A DNA stretch of 64,000 nt, from contig NZ_LQPT01000016.1 of NCBI RefSeq assembly GCF_002102355.1, positions 1 to 64,000 of the forward strand. The letters run 5' to 3'. Below, one piece after another: positions 48,562 to 60,193 of the stretch; the stretch's first letter is position 1, and each line of letters starts with the position of its first letter. The notes under the pieces are model-generated. The model was not told the DNA's origin. It saw only the letters and a program-made list of their open reading frames with translations, and made no database searches. The translations under genes and the position numbers were made by a program. This DNA is from Mycobacterium sherrisii (GTDB lineage: Bacteria > Actinomycetota > Actinomycetes > Mycobacteriales > Mycobacteriaceae).

Positions 48562-48963
48562 ATGCAGACGGTGCTGTTCGCGCTGGGGCTGGTTTTGTTC
48601 CTGCTGGGACTGCTCACCGGCATCGCCGTTCCCGCGCTGAAGAATCCGCGCATGGCGCTGTCCAGCCATCTCGAGGCCGTACTGAACGGCTTGTTCCTGG
48701 TGGTGCTCGGGTTGCTCTGGCCACACGTCCAGCTGCCGGCGGCCTGGGGCGCCACGGCGGTGGTGCTGATCGTCTACTCGGCCTACGTGAACTGGTTGGC
48801 CTCGCTGCTGGCGGCGGCCTGGGGCGCCGGCCGCAAACTCGCTCCGATCGCGGCGGCGGGCCACCAGGCGTCCGCGGCTAAAGAGATGATCGTCAGCGTG
48901 CTGTTAGTGTCACTGTCGCTGTCGGTCGTGGTCGGCGTGGGCATCGTCATCGCCGGGCTCTGA
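48562..48963 (+). CDS. Four-helix membrane protein, hydroxylaminobenzene mutase (HabA/HabB)-like
   Basis: Integral membrane protein of 133 residues with four hydrophobic segments (starting at about 4, 38, 62 and 108). The start LGLVLFLLGLLTGIAVPALKNPRMALSSHLEAVLNG and the later GAGRKLAPIA resemble hydroxylaminobenzene mutases, which rearrange hydroxylamino-aromatics to aminophenols. The true substrate here is unknown and the likeness may only reflect the membrane fold. The ATG at 48562 shares bases with an antisense ATG of the upstream divergent frame. groEL1 converges from the other side. Confidence 0.65.
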   Translation: MQTVLFALGLVLFLLGLLTGIAVPALKNPRMALSSHLEAVLNGLFLVVLGLLWPHVQLPAAWGATAVVLIVYSAYVNWLASLLAAAWGAGRKLAPIAAAGHQASAAKEMIVSVLLVSLSLSVVVGVGIVIAGL

Positions 48964-49058
48964 GGGGCGCCGAGCCGTCACCGGTCCGCGAATTCGGCGA
49001 GTTTGGGTGGCCGCATCATCTGACTCCGGCGGGCCACAAGACCGGGCGGCAAGCAAAA

Positions 49059-49084
49059 CACCCCCGGCGAAAAGACCGGGGGTG
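49059..49084 (-). terminator. Rho-independent-type terminator of groES-groEL1
   Basis: Perfect 9-bp stem cacccccgg / ccgggggtg with an 8-base loop, lying 17 bp beyond the groEL1 stop. On the transcribed strand the hairpin is followed by TTTTGCTT, giving a short U-run. It could also shield the convergent Hab-like gene from read-through. Confidence 0.85.
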
Positions 49085-49100
49085 CTTCGCACAGCGATTT

Positions 49101-50735
<1,635 letters not shown>

Positions 50736-50813
50736 TTACACGCCCGTGAACGCATGCCGCCCCGGAAATCACCCGTGCCTGCGCACGGTGATCGCCGGGG
50801 CGGGACACGGTTC

Positions 50814-51116
50814 TTACTTGGAAACGACAGCCAGCACGTCGCGCGCCGACAGGATCAGGTACTCCTCGCCGTTGTACTTGATCTCGGTGCCGCCGTACTT
50901 GCTGTAGATGACGGTGTCGCCCTCCGACACGTCCAGCGGGATCCGCTTGTCGCCATCCTCGTCCCACCGGCCGGGGCCGACTGCGACGACGGTGCCTTCT
51001 TGCGGCTTCTCCTTGGCGGTGTCAGGAATGACCAGACCGGACGCGGTCGTGGTCTCAGCCTCGTTGGCCTGCACGAGAATCTTGTCCTCGAGTGGCTTGA
51101 TGTTCACCTTCGCCAC
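50814..51116 (-). CDS. groES: Co-chaperonin GroES (Cpn10)
   Basis: Heptameric co-chaperonin subunit of 100 residues. The family pattern is plain: [18 protein letters not shown], the mobile loop around [20 protein letters not shown], and [30 protein letters not shown]. The GTG at 51116 follows GGAGG, and the encoded [12 protein letters not shown] matches other mycobacterial GroES proteins. The gene heads the groES-groEL1 operon and lies 167 bp downstream of a CIRCE element, so HrcA should repress it. The secreted form of this protein is a well-known antigen in M. tuberculosis. Confidence 0.97.
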   Translation of the reverse strand: MAKVNIKPLEDKILVQANEAETTTASGLVIPDTAKEKPQEGTVVAVGPGRWDEDGDKRIPLDVSEGDTVIYSKYGGTEIKYNGEEYLILSARDVLAVVSK

Positions 51117-51283
51117 GATTGGAGCCTCCACTATTTGGATCGGGTCCGGGCGATCGCCCGGACTGGTGTTGGCGGTCGATCCAGGCCGAGCCCGAACCGT
51201 CCAGTTACCAGATGATTCGGCATTCGGTCATGCCCTTGGGCCGTCGTCGCGGGTGCCGACACAGGGGATAGCCCGATTGCCAC

Positions 51284-51315
51284 CTAGCACTCTATACACG
51301 AGAGTGCTAGCACTC
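51284..51315. promoter_or_regulatory. CIRCE (HrcA operator) with overlapping second palindrome
   Basis: CTAGCACTC-N9-GAGTGCTAG at 51284-51310 is a CIRCE element with one change in each outer base. Its right arm continues into CACTC, making a second perfect palindrome gagtgctagcactc at 51302-51315, so three half-sites are present. It controls groES-groEL1 on the minus strand; tsaD lies on the other side with the same orientation, ending 41 bp away. Confidence 0.93.
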
Positions 51316-51355
51316 AAGGCCGCCCCGCTGCTTCCCCGATTTTTCCGCTGTGAGC

Positions 51356-52393
51356 TCAGCTCACCTGGGCTTTTACCACCGGCAGTCCCGGGTCGGTGGG
51401 CGCGTCCAACGGCGACGGCGCCGCGCCCGCCGCCACCAGGTGCGCGGCGAAGGACGCGATCATCGCGCCGTTGTCGGTGCAGAGTCGGGGCCTGGGGATT
51501 CGCAGCGTCACGTTCGCCTCGGCGCAGCGCTGGGTGGCCAACTCCCGCAGCCGCGAGTTGGCGGCCACTCCCCCGGCGATCAGCAGGGTCTGCACGCCCA
51601 GCTCGGTGGCGGCGCGCACCGCCTTCCGGGTGAGCACGTCGGCGACGGCCTCCTGGAATCCGGCGGCGATGGCTGCGGTGTTCACGTCGGGTTGGCTTTC
51701 CACGTAGCGGGCCACCGCGGTCTTGAGGCCGGAGAAACTGAACGCGTACGGGTCGTCGGCGGGGCCGGTCATACCCCGCGGGAAGACGGGGATCTGCGTG
51801 GCGGCGCCATCGCAGCTGCGGGCCAGCTCGTCGAGCACCTTGCCGCCGGGATACCCCAGCCCCAGCAGCCGGGCCACCTTGTCGTAGGCCTCACCCGCGG
51901 CGTCGTCGACGGTGCTGCCCAGCTCGACGATCGGTGCGCCGAGTGAGCGCACGTGCAGCAGGTGCGTGTGGCCCCCGGAGACCAGCAGTGCCACGCACTC
52001 GGGCAGCGGACCGTGTTCGTACACGTCGGCGGCCAAGTGCCCGCCGAGGTGGTTCACCGCGTAGAAGGGCACCCCCCACGCGGCCGAATACGCTTTGGCC
52101 GCAGCCACTCCGACCAACAGCGCGCCGGCCAGGCCGGGCCCGATGGTGGCGGCGACGACGTCGGGCTTGGCGACGCCCGCGGAGGCCAGCGCGCGGCGCA
52201 TGGTCGGGCCGAGCGCCTCCAGATGGGCCCGCGACGCGATCTCGGGGACCACCCCGCCGAACCGGACGTGCTCGTCGACGCTGGAGGCGACCTCGTCGGC
52301 CAGTAGGGTGATGGTGCCGTCGGGGTCCAGCCGAGTGATCCCCACTCCCGTTTCGTCGCAAGATGTTTCGATCGCCAGGATGGTTGTGCTCAT
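51356..52393 (-). CDS. tsaD: tRNA N6-adenosine threonylcarbamoyltransferase TsaD
   Basis: ASKHA-fold enzyme of 345 residues that, with TsaB and TsaE, transfers threonylcarbamoyl to A37 of ANN-decoding tRNAs. The ATP and metal sites are seen in [14 protein letters not shown], the HLGGHLAA metal-binding pair of histidines, [10 protein letters not shown] and the C-terminal [10 protein letters not shown]. The ATG overlaps the rimI stop by 4 bp. It is the last gene of the run tsaE-tsaB-rimI-tsaD on the minus strand. Confidence 0.96.
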   Translation of the reverse strand: MSTTILAIETSCDETGVGITRLDPDGTITLLADEVASSVDEHVRFGGVVPEIASRAHLEALGPTMRRALASAGVAKPDVVAATIGPGLAGALLVGVAAAKAYSAAWGVPFYAVNHLGGHLAADVYEHGPLPECVALLVSGGHTHLLHVRSLGAPIVELGSTVDDAAGEAYDKVARLLGLGYPGGKVLDELARSCDGAATQIPVFPRGMTGPADDPYAFSFSGLKTAVARYVESQPDVNTAAIAAGFQEAVADVLTRKAVRAATELGVQTLLIAGGVAANSRLRELATQRCAEANVTLRIPRPRLCTDNGAMIASFAAHLVAAGAAPSPLDAPTDPGLPVVKAQVS

Positions 52394-52857
52394 GTGGCTT
52401 CCCGTCGCATTGTGTAGGCGTCCGCGCCGCTGACCCGGTAGTAGCGCCTGCGCAGTCCGATCTGCTCGAAGCCGACGCTGCGGTACAGCGCGATGGCCGG
52501 CTCGTTGTCGGTGCGTACCTCCAGGTACACGACGCCGCCGCCGGCGAACTTCAGCAGCTCCTCGAGCAGCCGCCGGCCGATCCCGCGGCCCTGGTATGCG
52601 GGGTCCACGCCGATGGTGTGCACCTCGTACTCGAACGGCGGTTTGCGGCCCAGTTTGGCGATCCCGGCGTAGCCGACCAGTGTGTCGGCGGTGCGCGCCG
52701 CCACGTAATGGTTGTGGGCGCTGGCCAGTTCCCGGTTGAACGCGTCGGCGGGCCACGGGTCGTCGCCGTCGAACAACAGGGCTTCCAGCTGCGCGCAGCG
52801 CTGCGCATCGGCCCGGGTCAACGCGCCGAGGGTCACTGGTTCGCCGGCGGCGGTCAT
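52390..52857 (-). CDS. rimI: Ribosomal-protein S18 alanine N-acetyltransferase RimI
   Basis: GNAT acetyltransferase of 155 residues. The acetyl-CoA binding motif A is [24 protein letters not shown] near 80-103 and motif B contains [29 protein letters not shown], a match to RimI. It acetylates the N-terminus of ribosomal protein S18 in E. coli; in mycobacteria a wider N-terminal acetylation role is suggested. It overlaps tsaB upstream and tsaD downstream by 4 bp each, so it is produced with the t6A enzymes. Confidence 0.93.
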   Translation of the reverse strand: MTAAGEPVTLGALTRADAQRCAQLEALLFDGDDPWPADAFNRELASAHNHYVAARTADTLVGYAGIAKLGRKPPFEYEVHTIGVDPAYQGRGIGRRLLEELLKFAGGGVVYLEVRTDNEPAIALYRSVGFEQIGLRRRYYRVSGADAYTMRREAT

Positions 52858-53549
52858 TGCCGCGCCGCCAACGGTTTTGCATCGGGGCGGCGCAGATACA
52901 ACGCCACCAACGGCGCCGGCTCAGCCGACCAGTCCGGCACCGCTGAGGCTGATGGCGCGGCTCCTCCGTCCGCCGTCCCGGCCGGCATCGTCACCGCGGC
53001 GACAAGCCCGGCGGGGGTGGGATGAACGGGCTCGCGCACGGGCAAGCCGAACAGCGCGGCGTGTTCGGGCGAACCGGCGACGGCCCGGGCCGGACCGGGG
53101 TCGACGTCAGCGGGGGCATTGACCGCCGGGCCCTGCACGCGGACTCCGTCTTGGTAACGGGCCCAATAGATTTCACGTCGCCGAGCATCGGTGACGACCA
53201 GGGTGTCGCCGGAGGTCAGCACCCCGATGGCGTCCAGGCTGCACACGCCGTGCACGGGGATGCCCAGCGCGTGAGCGTACGCGGCGGCCGTGGCCATCCC
53301 GGCGCGCAGCCCGGTGAACGGGCCGGGACCGCAGCCCACCGCGACGGCGTCCAGGTCGTTCATCGTCAGCCCGGCGTCGGCCAGTGCACCCAGGGCGTTA
53401 GGTGTGAGTCTTTCGGCGTGGGCGCGGGCGTCGATGGTGACGCGCTGGGCCAGCACGGTGCAGGCCGCGCCGTCGCGGCGGACCACGCCGGCGGTCACGG
53501 CCGGGGTGGATGTGTCCAGTGCGAGAAGCAGATTCACGGGTGTGCCCAT
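52854..53549 (-). CDS. tsaB: t6A synthesis subunit TsaB
   Basis: ASKHA-fold protein of 231 residues, the platform that joins TsaD and TsaE. The N-terminal [15 protein letters not shown], the ALTM-type helix [15 protein letters not shown] and [21 protein letters not shown] with [12 protein letters not shown] are family marks. The catalytic residues of TsaD are absent, as expected. The ATG at 53549 overlaps tsaE by 16 bp; a GTG at 53537 would give a 4-bp overlap and is an alternative. An Ala/Pro-rich stretch near 190-210 is a local insertion compared with the tuberculosis protein. Confidence 0.92.
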   Translation of the reverse strand: MGTPVNLLLALDTSTPAVTAGVVRRDGAACTVLAQRVTIDARAHAERLTPNALGALADAGLTMNDLDAVAVGCGPGPFTGLRAGMATAAAYAHALGIPVHGVCSLDAIGVLTSGDTLVVTDARRREIYWARYQDGVRVQGPAVNAPADVDPGPARAVAGSPEHAALFGLPVREPVHPTPAGLVAAVTMPAGTADGGAAPSASAVPDWSAEPAPLVALYLRRPDAKPLAARQ

Positions 53550-54007
53550 CGCCAGGTCGCAATCCGCACGTCGGAGTGGCTGACACGCTCCAGCCGGATG
53601 TCGAGATGATGTTCGGCCAGCCGTTCGGCCAAGCCCTCACCCCACTCCACCACGACGACGGCATCTTCGAGGTCGGTGTCGAGGTCCAGCGAATCGAGTT
53701 CAGCGAGCAGGTCGGCGCCGTGGCGATCCAGCAGCCGATACACGTCGACGTGAATCATCGCCGGCGCGTTCGCGCGTCGCGGCGGGTGTACCCGGGCCAG
53801 CACGTAGGTGGGCGAGGTGACCGGCCCGTCGACGTCCATGGCCTCGGCGATTCCCTTGGCCAGCACCGTCTTTCCTGCCCCAAGCGGACCGGAGAGCACG
53901 ACCACGTCACCGGCGCGCAGCTCCCGGCCCAGCCGCGCACCGAGCGCGATGGTGTCCTGCACGCGGTCACAGGTCGCGGTGCCCGAGCTCGACCTCAGCT
54001 CAGCCAC
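53534..54007 (-). CDS. tsaE: t6A synthesis ATPase TsaE
   Basis: P-loop ATPase of 157 residues that drives turnover of the TsaB-TsaD complex. Walker A is SGPLGAGKTVLAKGIAEAM near 39-57; the switch residues lie in VTSPTYVL and the Walker B-like HVDVYRL and VVVEWGEGL are complete. It starts with GTG, overlapping the preceding hydrolase stop by 8 bp, and overlaps tsaB. The chain of overlaps shows that hydrolase, tsaE, tsaB, rimI and tsaD form one transcription unit. Confidence 0.94.
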   Translation of the reverse strand: MAELRSSSGTATCDRVQDTIALGARLGRELRAGDVVVLSGPLGAGKTVLAKGIAEAMDVDGPVTSPTYVLARVHPPRRANAPAMIHVDVYRLLDRHGADLLAELDSLDLDTDLEDAVVVVEWGEGLAERLAEHHLDIRLERVSHSDVRIATWRWAHP

Positions 54008-55115
54008 GACGCCGCCACCGATCTTCCATCCGTCGGTACCACAACGTCACCCGGCCCGGGTTGGCGCGGTTGACCAGCCGGACCAGGCCCTCGTTGATCG
54101 CCTCGGGTTTGTCCAGCAGGGCAAGGTGACTGGCGCCGTGGACGATCACCAGCTCGGATTGTGGCAGCGACGCCGCCATTTTCCGCGAGTACTCGTCCGG
54201 CGTGATCAGATCGTGGTCGCCGCAGGCGATCAGCGTCGGGATTCGCAGCAGCGTCCACAATCCGCCGGTTTCGTCGTGCACTTCCAGCGCCCGCATGAAG
54301 CCGACCAGCGTCGGGATCGGGGTACCGTTCATCATGCGCTGGGAGAACGCGTCCAGGCTCCGGCTGACGTGCAGGTCGCTGTAGGAGGCGGCCCGCAGCA
54401 CCGGGCCGATCAGCGAGCGTGACACGTTGCGTCCGCGGTGCATCAATTTGGGGGCGGACCGCGCGGTGAACCGAAATGCTTCCACCGCAGGGTTTTTCAG
54501 GATCTCGCCCAGCGGTGACCGGGTAACGCCTTCGGCGGCCGAGGAGATCAGCGCCGCTCCGACGATACGGGTGCCGTAATGCTCGGGGTATTGCCGGGCG
54601 TGCGAGAGCACCGTCATCCCGCCCATCGAGTGGCCGACCAGAATGAGAACCCCGCGCGGGGCGACCTCGGCCAGCACGCTTTCCAGATCCTGACCGAGCT
54701 GGGTCAGGGTGTAGGTCTCCGGCGCGGCCTCACCGGACCGGCCATGGCCGCGCTGGTCGTAGAAGACCATGCGCACCCGTGGCCCCCACTTCTCGGCGAG
54801 CCGCGTGCGCTGAAAGTAGAAGGCACCCATCCGCAGGCAGAAACCGTGCACGAACACCATCGTCAGTGGCGCGTCCACCGGACCGACTTCCCGCACCGCC
54901 AGCGGCACCCCGTCGCCGGTGGTCACCACGTAGCTACGGTCGCTGGGCATCCGCTCGAAATCCTCACCAGCATACGGGTCTTCGACGTGGCTGATGCGTT
55001 GCGTCATGGATCGGCGCACCGAGGCGCCGACGATGGTCGCGACCGCGGTCAGCCCGGCACCCCCGGCAAACCACGTCCTTCCCCCGTGTCGCCGGCGAAT
55101 TTCCTCATTGCTCAA
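54000..55115 (-). CDS. Alpha/beta-hydrolase with N-terminal membrane anchor
   Basis: Alpha/beta-hydrolase of about 371 residues. The nucleophile elbow is GHSMGG, the oxyanion region VFVHGFCL, and the acid and His lie in CGDHDLITP and [12 protein letters not shown]. An N-terminal hydrophobic segment ([18 protein letters not shown]) after RRRHGG predicts a membrane anchor. The substrate is unknown. I chose TTG at 55115, which overlaps the alr stop (TTGA); the frame is open further but without homology. It sits between alr and tsaE, whereas in M. tuberculosis these two are adjacent, so the tuberculosis lineage may have lost it. Confidence 0.88.
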   Translation of the reverse strand: MSNEEIRRRHGGRTWFAGGAGLTAVATIVGASVRRSMTQRISHVEDPYAGEDFERMPSDRSYVVTTGDGVPLAVREVGPVDAPLTMVFVHGFCLRMGAFYFQRTRLAEKWGPRVRMVFYDQRGHGRSGEAAPETYTLTQLGQDLESVLAEVAPRGVLILVGHSMGGMTVLSHARQYPEHYGTRIVGAALISSAAEGVTRSPLGEILKNPAVEAFRFTARSAPKLMHRGRNVSRSLIGPVLRAASYSDLHVSRSLDAFSQRMMNGTPIPTLVGFMRALEVHDETGGLWTLLRIPTLIACGDHDLITPDEYSRKMAASLPQSELVIVHGASHLALLDKPEAINEGLVRLVNRANPGRVTLWYRRMEDRWRRRG

Positions 55116-56290
55116 CAGTTTTCGGCCTCGCGGTAGGTCCTGGTGATCCGTCCCCGTGGACTGGTCACCACTTCGTAGTGGATGGTGCCTAGCAGATCGG
55201 CCCATTCCTGCGCGGTCGGCTCGCCATCGGCGCCGGGACCGAACAGGATCGCCTCGTCGCCCTCCGTCACGTCGAGGTGACCGGGGCCCAGGTCGACGAG
55301 GAATTGGTCCATGCAGATGCGTCCGACGCCGGGGCGGCGCCGGCCGTTGATCAGTACCTCGAGCCGGCCGCCTAGCGACCGGAAGACCCCGTCGGCGTAG
55401 CCGATCGGCATCAGCGCCACGGTGGTGTCACGCTCGGCGATCCAGGTGTGCGCATACGACACACCTTCGCCGGCACGGACCGACTTCACCAGCGCCACAG
55501 CACATTTCACGGTCATCGCGGGTATCAGTCCCATGTCACCGCGTTCGGGGACGGGGCTAAGGCCGTACACCGCGATGCCCGGCCGCACCATGTCGAAGGC
55601 CAAATCGGGACGCGACATCGTGGCCGACGAATTCGACAGGTGGGCGATGTCGAATCGCACACCCTGGGCGCGCGCCTCGGCCAGCATCTCGGCGAAGCGC
55701 GCACCCTGGACGTCGTTGACGCTGTTGCCCGGCTGGTCGGCGAACACCATGTGTGACATCAGCGCGCGCACCCGGACGGCGTCCTCGGCGACGGCGCGGC
55801 GCAACGCGGCCAGCATCGCCGGATACTGGGCCGGCGGCACGCCGTTGCGGTTCAGCCCGGTGTCCACCTTGACGCTCACGGTGGCGGTTCGTCCGGTGCG
55901 GCGCACGGCGTCGAGCAGCTCGCCGAGTTGACGCACCGAGGACACCGCGATCTCGACGTCGGCCAGCAGCGCCGGTCCGAAGTCGATGCCGGGCGGATGC
56001 AGCCACGCCAGCACCGGCGCGGTGATGCCGGCCGTGCGCAGTGCCAGGGCTTCGTCGACGGTAGCCACGCCCAGTTCGGCGGCACCGGCGGCCAGCGCGG
56101 CGCGGGCCACCGGGATCGCTCCGTGGCCGTAGCCGTCGGCCTTGACGACGGCCATCACCTGGGCCGCACCGGCGTGCCCCCGCAGCACCCGCACGTTGTG
56201 GGCGATCGCCTGGAGGTCCACGACGGCCTCGGCGACGACGCCGGGTGCCAGGGAGAGCGGGGTAGCTGCCCGGGTGTTCATGGCCGCCAT
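55112..56290 (-). CDS. alr: Alanine racemase
   Basis: PLP-dependent racemase of 392 residues supplying D-alanine for peptidoglycan; the target of cycloserine. The PLP lysine is in [12 protein letters not shown] near residue 50 and the second catalytic base, Tyr, in [10 protein letters not shown] near 285. The C-terminal barrel contains [13 protein letters not shown], and the protein ends RTYREAENC. The ATG at 56290 is used; ATG 56281 is equally possible. It heads the overlapping operon leading to tsaD, with 39 bp separating it from gadB on the same strand. Confidence 0.96.
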   Translation of the reverse strand: MAAMNTRAATPLSLAPGVVAEAVVDLQAIAHNVRVLRGHAGAAQVMAVVKADGYGHGAIPVARAALAAGAAELGVATVDEALALRTAGITAPVLAWLHPPGIDFGPALLADVEIAVSSVRQLGELLDAVRRTGRTATVSVKVDTGLNRNGVPPAQYPAMLAALRRAVAEDAVRVRALMSHMVFADQPGNSVNDVQGARFAEMLAEARAQGVRFDIAHLSNSSATMSRPDLAFDMVRPGIAVYGLSPVPERGDMGLIPAMTVKCAVALVKSVRAGEGVSYAHTWIAERDTTVALMPIGYADGVFRSLGGRLEVLINGRRRPGVGRICMDQFLVDLGPGHLDVTEGDEAILFGPGADGEPTAQEWADLLGTIHYEVVTSPRGRITRTYREAENC

Positions 56291-56329
56291 TGTCCCAGAC
56301 GCTGGTTGCAGCCTCGCGAAACTACGCGG

Positions 56330-57712
56330 TCAGTGCGCGAAGTGCTCCGCCCGGTAGTGGCCGCCGGGCTTGAGCTTATCCAGCGAGACCAGCGCGGTGC
56401 GGGCGTCGTCGTGCAAGGCCCGGGCCAGGTCGGCCGAAAGCCCCTCCCGCACCACGATGCGCAGCACCGACACGTCGGTGGCGTTGTCGGGCATCGTGTA
56501 GGCCGGCACCTGCCAGCCGTAGCCGCGCAGCTCGTGGGAAACGTCGAATTCGGTATAACCCAGGCCGCGCTGCAGCCGGAAGGCGACCACCGGGATCGCC
56601 GAGCCGTCCGAGATCAGCTCGCAGTGGTCCCCGACCCGCAACTGTTCGCCCAGCCAGCGCGCGGTCGACGACAGCGTCTGCATCACCTGGGTGTAGCCCT
56701 CGCGGCCCAGCCGCAGGAAGTTGTAGTACTGGCCGACCACCTGGTTGCCGGGGCGGGAGAAGTTGAGCGTGAACGTCGGCATGTCGCCGCCCAGGTAGTT
56801 GACGTGGAACACCAGGTCCTCGGGCAGGTACTCCTTGCTGCGCCACACGACGAACCCCACACCGGGGTAGGTCAGCCCGTATTTGTGGCCGCTGACGTTG
56901 ATCGACACCACCCGGGGCAGCCGGAAATCCCATTTCAGCTCGGGGTGCAGGAACGGCACCACGAACCCACCGCTGGCGGCGTCGACGTGCACGGGGACGT
57001 CCACACCCCCGCCCGCCGCGACCTTGTCCAGCGCGGCGCAGATCTCGGCGATGGGTTCCAGCTCGCCGGTGTAGGTGGTGCCCAGGATCGCGACCACCCC
57101 GATGGTGTCCTCGTCCACGGCGTCGACGACCTGCTCGGGGGTGATGACGTACCGCCCCTCCTCCATCGGCAGGTACCGCGGTTCGACGTCGAAGTAGCGG
57201 CAGAACTTCTCCCAGACCACCTGGACGTTGGAGCCCATCACCAGGTTCGGGGTGCGGCCCTTCCAGTTTTTGCCGACCTTTGCGCGCCACCGCCATTTCA
57301 TCGCCAGGCCGCCCAGCATGACGGCCTCGCTGGAGCCGATGGTGGACACCCCGACGGCGCTGCTCGGGTCGTCGTCGCGCAGGTCCTCGGCGTGGAACAG
57401 GTCGGCCACCATGCAGACGCAGCGCTGCTCGATGGCCGCGGTGGCCGGGTATTCGTCCTTGTCGATCATGTTCTTGTCGAACGTCTCGGCCATCAGCTTC
57501 CCGGCCTCGGGATCCATCCAGGTGGTGACGAAGGTGGCCAGGTTCAGCCGGGAGCTGCCGTCCAGCATCAGCTCGTCGTGAATGAAGCGGTAGGCGGCTT
57601 CGGGGTCCATCGACTCCTCGGGCAGCCGCAGCGCCGGAACCGGCGCGGTGAACAGGCGGCCGGTGTAGGCGGGGGTGATCGAGTGCGCGGGCATGGACGG
57701 GTGCTGCGGCAT
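56330..57712 (-). CDS. gadB: Glutamate decarboxylase
   Basis: PLP-dependent decarboxylase of 460 residues converting glutamate to GABA, used in acid resistance and the GABA shunt. The PLP lysine is in INVSGHKYGLTYPGVG near residue 277, and HVDAASGGFV supplies the cofactor-stacking region. GSSEAVMLGGLAMKWRWR and the C-terminal helices are complete. The length equals Rv3432c. A GGAAGGA site precedes the ATG. It lies 13 bp downstream of nnr, in the same order as M. tuberculosis. Confidence 0.95.
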   Translation of the reverse strand: MPQHPSMPAHSITPAYTGRLFTAPVPALRLPEESMDPEAAYRFIHDELMLDGSSRLNLATFVTTWMDPEAGKLMAETFDKNMIDKDEYPATAAIEQRCVCMVADLFHAEDLRDDDPSSAVGVSTIGSSEAVMLGGLAMKWRWRAKVGKNWKGRTPNLVMGSNVQVVWEKFCRYFDVEPRYLPMEEGRYVITPEQVVDAVDEDTIGVVAILGTTYTGELEPIAEICAALDKVAAGGGVDVPVHVDAASGGFVVPFLHPELKWDFRLPRVVSINVSGHKYGLTYPGVGFVVWRSKEYLPEDLVFHVNYLGGDMPTFTLNFSRPGNQVVGQYYNFLRLGREGYTQVMQTLSSTARWLGEQLRVGDHCELISDGSAIPVVAFRLQRGLGYTEFDVSHELRGYGWQVPAYTMPDNATDVSVLRIVVREGLSADLARALHDDARTALVSLDKLKPGGHYRAEHFAH

Positions 57713-57725
57713 GCGGAAATCCTTC

Positions 57726-59156
57726 CTAGAGAGAAGCCAGGGCCGCGCGGATGTGCGGCACGATGCGCGACGCCGACGTCGGCGCCTCGCCGGGTCCCGG
57801 GTCGGCGGCGGAGAGCGCCGCCGCGCGGGCGTGCACGAACGCCCCGGCCGCGGCGGCCTCGGCGGCGGGCAACCCGGACGCCAGCAGCGCGCCGATCATC
57901 CCGGACAGCACGTCACCGGACCCGGCCGTCGCGGCCCAGGACTGGCCGGCCGGGTTGAGGTAGACCGGTCCGCCCGGGTCGGCGATGACGGTGACATTGC
58001 CCTTGAGCAGCACGGTCACGCCCAGCTCGTCGGCCAGTCTGCGGCACGCGCCGACCCGGTCGTCACCCGGCGGACCACCCGCCAGCCGGGCGAACTCCCC
58101 GGCGTGCGGCGTCAGCAGGGTCGGGGCCTTCCGGTTGGCGACCAGGTTGGGGTGGGCCGCCAGGATGGTCAATCCGTCGGCGTCGACGAGCACCGGCAGG
58201 TCAGTGTCGAGTGCGAACCACAGGGCGGCCGCGCCGACATCGTCGGTGCCCAACCCGGGGCCGACGACCCAGGCCTGCACCCGCCCGGCCGCCGCGGGGG
58301 TCGGTGTCGCGATGACCTCGGGCCACGCCGCGAGGACCTGGCCGTGCCCGCTGCCCGCGTAGCGGACCATGCCGGAGGTGGCGGCGACGGCGGCGCCGGT
58401 GCACAGCACGGCCGCGCCCGGATACGTCGACGAGCCGGCCAGGATGCCGGTGACGCCCTGGCTGTACTTGTCGTCGTGCGGACCGGGCACCGGCCAACGG
58501 GCGACCACGTCGGCGGCCTCGAAGCCCAGCATGTCGGTGTCGGGCAGATCCAGACCGATGTCGATCAGCTTTACCCGCCCGCAGTCGGCCAGCGCGTGCA
58601 CCGGCTTGAGGCCGCCGAAGGTGACGGTGAGCGTGGCGCGCACCGCGGGCCCGGTGATCGCGCCGGTCGCCACGTCGATGCCGCTGGGGATGTCGACGGC
58701 GACCACCGGGATATCGGCGCCGTCCGCCGTTTTCGCCGCGGCGAACACCTCGGCGGCGGCGGGGCGCAATGGCCCGGACCCGGAAATGCCGACCACGCCG
58801 TCAATGACGAGATCGGTTGTCGGGGCAACCTTTGCTACGACGCGTCCGCCGGCCTTGCGGAACGCCGCCAGCCCGTTGCGGTGGGCACGGTCCGGGTTGA
58901 GCAGCACCGCGTCGGCGGCGGCGCCGCGACGCAGCAGAAAAGTAGCCGCCCACAGCGCGTCGCCGCCGTTGTCACCGGAGCCGACGACCGCGCACACCCG
59001 CCGGCCCACGACGCCGCCGGTGCGCGCGGTCAATTCGTGGACGAGTTCGGTGGCCAGGCCGAACGCCGCACGCTTCATCAACGCGCCGTCGGGCAGGCTG
59101 GCCAGCAACGGCGCTTCGGCGTCGCGGATCGCTGCCACGGAGTAGTAATGCCGCAT
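57726..59156 (-). CDS. nnr: Bifunctional NAD(P)H-hydrate repair enzyme Nnr
   Basis: Fusion protein of 476 residues. The N-terminal epimerase domain (about 1-205) has [15 protein letters not shown] and [12 protein letters not shown]; the C-terminal ADP-dependent dehydratase has [15 protein letters not shown] and the nucleotide loop [18 protein letters not shown]. It repairs hydrated NADH and NADPH. The ATG at 59156 starts [14 protein letters not shown], the usual first helix; the frame stays open seven codons upstream. It is divergent from the methyltransferase at 59258 across 101 bp. Confidence 0.95.
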   Translation of the reverse strand: MRHYYSVAAIRDAEAPLLASLPDGALMKRAAFGLATELVHELTARTGGVVGRRVCAVVGSGDNGGDALWAATFLLRRGAAADAVLLNPDRAHRNGLAAFRKAGGRVVAKVAPTTDLVIDGVVGISGSGPLRPAAAEVFAAAKTADGADIPVVAVDIPSGIDVATGAITGPAVRATLTVTFGGLKPVHALADCGRVKLIDIGLDLPDTDMLGFEAADVVARWPVPGPHDDKYSQGVTGILAGSSTYPGAAVLCTGAAVAATSGMVRYAGSGHGQVLAAWPEVIATPTPAAAGRVQAWVVGPGLGTDDVGAAALWFALDTDLPVLVDADGLTILAAHPNLVANRKAPTLLTPHAGEFARLAGGPPGDDRVGACRRLADELGVTVLLKGNVTVIADPGGPVYLNPAGQSWAATAGSGDVLSGMIGALLASGLPAAEAAAAGAFVHARAAALSAADPGPGEAPTSASRIVPHIRAALASL

Positions 59157-59257
59157 CGAATTCAGCATTCCATGCAACGTTGTATTCGCGCACAGCAGCC
59201 GTTAAGGAGCCGTCCGTACATTCGATGGCATCGCCGAATAGACGGACAGGAGGGGCG

Positions 59258-60193
59258 ATGGCGCGATCGGATGACGACACCTGGGACCTGGGAAATGGCG
59301 TGGGAGCCACGGCAACCGGCGTGGCGGTGGGACGCGCGCTGGCGACGCGGGCGCCCCAGCCGCTGATCAACGACCCGTTCGCGGAACCCCTGGTGCGCGC
59401 CGTCGGCGTCGAGTTCTTCACCCGTCTCGCCAGCGGCGAGCTGGATCCCGCCGCGGTCGACGACAACGGTGACTTCGGGATGCTGGGCATGGCCGACATG
59501 ATGGGCCTGCGCACCCGGTTCTTCGACGACTTCTTCGTCACCGCGGCCGCGGCCGGAATCCGGCAAGCGGTGATCTTGGCGTCCGGTCTGGACGCGCGCG
59601 CCTACCGGCTGCCGTGGCCGGCCGGAACCACGGTGTTCGAGATCGACCAGTCACAAGTCATCGCGTTCAAGACCGCGGCCATGGCGGAGCTGGGCGCCGA
59701 GCCCACGGCCGATCGGCGGGCCGTGGCCGTCGACCTGCGCCACGACTGGCCGGCCGCGCTGCGCGCCGCGGGCCTGGACCCCGCCGAGCCCACCGCGTGG
59801 AGCGCCGAGGGCCTGCTGCCGTTCCTGCCGCCGGACGCCCAGGATCGCCTGCTGGACAACATCACCGCGCTCAGCGCGCCGGGCAGTCAATTGGCCACCG
59901 AGAATGTGCAGGGCGCCGACGATGCCATAACGGCGATGGCCGAACGGATTCGTCAGGTCACCGAGCAGTGGCGCGAGCACGGCTTCGACATCGAGATGAC
60001 CGACCTCTGGTACGGCGGCGACCGTAACGACGTGGCCGATTACCTCGGCTCGCACGGCTGGACGACCACCGCCACCACGGCGCCGGAATTGGCTGCCAAT
60101 TACGGTGTTTCGCTGCCGCCGCGGCCCGCCGCGAACCCCGACGCGCAAGCCACGCTCACCTCGCTGCAGTACGTGACCGCGACGCGGGCCTAG
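59258..60193 (+). CDS. SAM-dependent methyltransferase, TIGR00027/Rv0726c family
   Basis: Member of the large mycobacterial family of putative O-methyltransferases related to LCMT, here 311 residues. The family pattern is intact: [25 protein letters not shown] at the start, [30 protein letters not shown] as the SAM motif, [12 protein letters not shown] and [19 protein letters not shown]. Substrates are unknown for the family. A strong AGGAGGGG ribosome-binding site fixes the ATG at 59258. Its stop overlaps the end of the convergent peptidase gene by 4 bp. Confidence 0.94.
   Translation: MARSDDDTWDLGNGVGATATGVAVGRALATRAPQPLINDPFAEPLVRAVGVEFFTRLASGELDPAAVDDNGDFGMLGMADMMGLRTRFFDDFFVTAAAAGIRQAVILASGLDARAYRLPWPAGTTVFEIDQSQVIAFKTAAMAELGAEPTADRRAVAVDLRHDWPAALRAAGLDPAEPTAWSAEGLLPFLPPDAQDRLLDNITALSAPGSQLATENVQGADDAITAMAERIRQVTEQWREHGFDIEMTDLWYGGDRNDVADYLGSHGWTTTATTAPELAANYGVSLPPRPAANPDAQATLTSLQYVTATRA

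Noticed and set aside
55928-57958. 676-codon plus-strand frame opposite alr, gadB and nnr
   Set aside because: Spans three convincing minus-strand genes and shows only Gly/Arg/His-rich sequence.
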